This document shows positions 60,448 to 64,000 of a stretch of 64,000 bases of DNA, in pieces. Where the stretch lies: positions 1 to 64,000 of the forward strand of contig NW_008805069.1 of assembly GCF_000004825.1 (NCBI RefSeq). The letters are read 5' to 3'. Source of the stretch: Heterostelium album PN500 (Eukaryota > Evosea > Eumycetozoa > Acytosteliales > Acytosteliaceae). Each line of letters opens with the position of its first letter. Within the stretch, counting starts at the first letter, position 1. The notes under the pieces are model-generated. The model had not been told where the DNA came from, searched no databases, and was given only the letters and a program-made list of their open reading frames with translations. The position numbers and the translations under genes were made by a program.

Positions 60448-63400
60448 TGTGTGTTATATTATATATATATTTATTTTTGATATTGGTGAGAGAGTGTGTG
60501 TGTTTGGTTGGTTGGTTGATTTGTGAAAAATAAAAATAAAAAAAGATAAAAAAATATAAATATAAAAATAAAAAAAAACAACTGTTGCTTTTTTGTGCTA
60601 AAATCCTGCTAAAATTTCTCTGTATTTAGTTGTTTTGATTGATTATATATCTGTTATTGAATCTAAAATCTGTTTTTTGTTTTAAATCTTGAATCTAATC
60701 TAATTATTATTATATCTAAAAAAAAAAAACCTATTATTTTAATTATTTTCAAATGATTGATTGATTTTCGAATGATTAGTACTAATATTACAATTGTTAT
60801 TTATATATTATATATATATGTATAAAAAAATGAATCCGATTTATATGTGTTATAGAAAAAAGTAAAATAAAAAAAGAGCAAATATTACAAGTAAAATAAA
60901 ATAAATATCAATCTAATCCAATCTTTTTTTTGATCTGTCTGATAAATGTCTTATTTGAATAGAAATGGATTTTAGATTGAAATTTGATTTTGATTTTGGG
61001 ATTGTGACAATGTTGTTGTTGTTGATCAAACAGAAAAAATAGATAAATAACAGTGTGATTTACCAACTGATAAAAAAATGAAAGGAAAAAACCACCACCA
61101 AAAATAAAATAAAAAAAGATATAAATAAAAAAAATAGTGTTTTTTTTTTGTTTTTTTTTTTTTTTTTTTTTGCAATTCTTTAAATACTTTTTAGTTTTTG
61201 GTTTGAGCGATGCGAAATGATATGATGTATTTTGTAAGGTTAGTTTGTTTGTATCACCTTCTCTCTTCTTTGGTTGTTCCGCTTAATATTTCTTGAGAAA
61301 TCTAAAAAGAAATAAAGAAAAGCAAAGTAAAGAACAACAAAACAAAACAAAATTGATATATATTTGTATTAATATATTTTTTGATGTGTGTGATTGATTG
61401 GTTGATCAATCGATTTGTGATTTTGTTGTTTTTTTTGAAAATATTATAATATCTACCCACACACAAATCCAAAATAGATTGTTTTTTTGTTTTTCTTACT
61501 TTTATTGTTATTATTATTATTATTTAACTATTTTTAAATCATTTACTCCTATTAATTTATTATTATTGTTTTAATTAATGCCACTAAGGTCCAGTCTAAA
61601 TAAAATAAATAAGTTTTGATTTAATTGATAGATGTGATTGGCAGATTGATTGATTTTTTTTGTTTGATTTAGTTGTTTTGGTTGATTTAAAGTGAAAGCT
61701 TTTGTTTAGTTTTATGTGTGGCACCACAATTTTCAAAAAACTAAATCAACCCAACACAATAAGATAGTATGAGTAAATTTGAATTGTCAGATTAACAGTT
61801 GTTGTACTACTAAACAAACACCCCAAAAGCATACAAGTCCTTGTTTGCAAAACCATTCATAAAAATCAAGCTAAAAAAAGAAGAATCAATGTTTTTGCAA
61901 AAATAAAAAAAAATAAAAAAGTTTTTTTTTTTTGACGAAACTTTTTAAAAAGATCACCACAACACTAACATTGGTTTGTTTTATAATTTTTTTTTTTTTG
62001 TTTTTTTACAAAAATTAGTTAACAACACAAAAACTATAAAAATATTTCAACAAAAAAAATAAAATAAAATAAAAAACATATTGCACAGTTATTTTGAATG
62101 ATTTTCTTTGTCAGTTATGATAAGTCGATTGAACCACCATTTTTTGATGGTTTTTTTTTTTTGATATTTTTAGGCTTTTTGCAAATATTTTATTTTTTGA
62201 TCATAATCTACGAACTCAGGAAGGACTTGTAATATTAATAAACTGAATCCAAAGTTTGCATATGCAACAACATCTATAGATGTATTTTATAAGACAATAA
62301 TGATGAAATTATAACCGTGACTGGGAATGATAAGTGAATGTATGAATTGTTAAAAAGTGACTCTAACCTACAGTCTATTACTATTATTTTTAAAGAAAAT
62401 TCTTTAAAGAGACCGATTTTCTTTTCGAACTGACTAAATAATCTAAAAGGTCCTACTAATAGTATATTATCTTTATTTCTAAATATTATTAATTAATTTT
62501 AGTGATTATTTTGTTTTTATTTAAACAAATTGATAATATTATTCTTTAATTATTATATTTTATTTTTTAGATAGGACAAGAATAAAAAACAAAAGAATAG
62601 TCATTATTATTTGTCGATATTGATGGATTAAACAATTTTTTGTTTTTTTATTATTCAAATAATTAAATGATTTGATTTGTGGGGTATTCATTAATTATCC
62701 ATTCATATACTCATTTTGACCATGTTCATTTTAAAGGTTGTGTGAGTAGGTAGAGTAAGTGCAGTTTGTGGTAAATGAGGTTAACCTCATCAGTTCACAA
62801 AAAACAGATTTTTTTTATTTTATTTTATTTTTTTAGGTGTGTTGGTAACTCTGTGGAGTGTAAAATTTGAAAATGAGAAGGTGTTGTTTAATCACGATGT
62901 TGTTTGTTATGATGAGATTGATTTGTTTGATCAATAATGATGATTATTTTTTAAAAACTAAAACAAGTGATGGTGAATATAATAGAAATTCTATTACACT
63001 GAAATCAAATGAGTGGTTCTGGTTTGAGATTAATTATGTCTTTATATATTAGTATGGTTTGGATGAATTTATTGATTGTTGATTTTTGATTAATTGTGAT
63101 TGTTGTTTCTATCAGATTTCATTAGACATGATATACCTGATGGATGAAAAACAAATATGTCATTTTATTTTAGTATTTTGAAATGAGTAATATGGGTGTC
63201 TGATGATTGGGGTAATTATTTTATACAATCTTCTCCTCAATCCTCATCAACTGTCAAAAAAAAAAACACACAATATTATAATATGTAAGTAGCTGGTTTT
63301 TGTACTATTTTTTATAGATTTGATAAATCAAATAGTTTTTGGTGAAGTTACTTACAGACAGACTGGAATTGATGGAAATGAATCTTTTGATAGTAGTTTT

Positions 63401-64000
63401 ATGTGTGATCGTAATCATTAGAGAATCAAAACTGTTTTGTAATGTAAATTTTTTATTTGTAAGATATACACAATCCCAAAAACAATAATCACCACCAATA
63501 ACAACAACAATTTAACACAATCAAATTATTTGAGTGATTGTATGTGCGCTACATCCTCAATCCAATATTAATAGTTAAATAGCTATTAAATACAACACAA
63601 AAACAAGTGAACAGTAACCACATCTTTCAGTAAAGCTAGTTATGTTTACTGTTCTTTAGATACAGAATCATGATATCTAAAGAAATGAGAAGAAGGAATA
63701 AATAAATAAATTGTGTTTATTCCTACAGAATGTAAATAGACAGAATACTGTTAATTTGTCTTTTGTTAAAATTGTTTATATTTATTTTTATTAATTTGAA
63801 ATTTATATTCTATGTAATATTTTATTTTTTAAATCGATTCTGTTTCAGATCTATCATTATCAAAAGTTAGTATTATAATTATAATTTAAAGATTTGATTA
63901 AAAAGACCATTTTAATATTATTATGTACAAATTGATTTTATTAATATTTTTGATTGAATATTTTTGATTTAAAGTCTTGTTTTTGGTCTTGTTTGTAAAT
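60448..64000. other. Gene-poor region to the window end
   Basis: About 3.5 kb with no recognised gene. T and A runs are common (for example 61141-61171). A 16-bp perfect palindrome ATGAGGTTAACCTCAT lies at 62775-62790. Just after it, from 62837, a TTTTTTTTAG acceptor-like site is followed by about 33 protein-like codons on the plus strand (LWSVKFENEKVLFNHD) and a stop near 62940. An overlapping 61-codon frame continues to 63052 in another frame. This may be a gene remnant. Confidence 0.45.

Overview
The window is a piece of a dictyostelid (social amoeba) genome. The evidence is the very AT-rich intergenic DNA with long A and T runs, short AT-rich introns of about 50-110 bp with GTAAGT/GTATGT donors and AG acceptors, and coding sequence full of poly-Asn, poly-Gln, poly-Ser and poly-Thr tracts. 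It also holds an almost textbook RasG. About 20 protein-coding genes are supported. I found no tRNA, rRNA, CRISPR array or intact transposon. All exon limits come from reading splice signals and frame by eye.

Layout. 1-3900: no intact gene, but scattered decayed coding fragments. 3901-5072 (-): secreted bacterial-type GH19 chitinase with two carbohydrate-binding modules. 5073-7719: non-coding, with hairpins and one more fragment. 7720-10125 (-): PH-domain protein. 12503-15027 (-): membrane-anchored M66 (dictomallein-like) metalloprotease with one frame change. 16396-17520 (+): syntaxin-16 SNARE. 17613-18873 (-): protein with two ZNRD2/Auto_anti-p27 zinc ribbons. 19365-20927 (+): EAF transcription elongation factor. 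21045-22091 (-): Tim21. 23439-24844 (+): CaMK-type kinase. 25053-28654 (+): SCAPER. 28670-30311 (-): unrecognised 527-aa protein. 31001-31573 (+): RasG. 31941-33386 (-) and 33600-34106 (+): a divergent pair, a B-box protein and a tandem ubiquitin-like protein. 34230-37651 (-): LysM/hevein/GH18 chitinase with a probable NucA/NucB-like tail. 38591-42272 (-): EF-hand coiled-coil protein. 43263-44162 (-): ubiquitin-like domain fused to a BioY biotin transporter. 45386-48801 (-): GATA transcription factor, followed by a 5.3-kb intergenic region with GT-rich clusters and a 27-bp hairpin. 54129-57722 (+): RUN plus Rubicon-homology protein. 57965-58542 (-): UFM1 in five exons with a split start codon. 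58948-60447 (-): multi-pass membrane protein. 60448-64000: no gene recognised.

How the genes work together: this is ordinary mixed eukaryotic gene order rather than one pathway. Three themes recur. Ubiquitin-like folds appear in three genes (UFM1, the UBL-UBL orphan next to a B-box gene, and the UBL-BioY fusion). Membrane traffic appears in syntaxin-16, the RUN/Rubicon-homology protein and the EF-hand coiled-coil protein. Two unrelated chitinases, one bacterial-looking and one fungal-looking, suggest acquired chitin degradation. The strongest candidates for something undescribed are the UBL-BioY fusion and two hairpins that could be non-coding RNAs.
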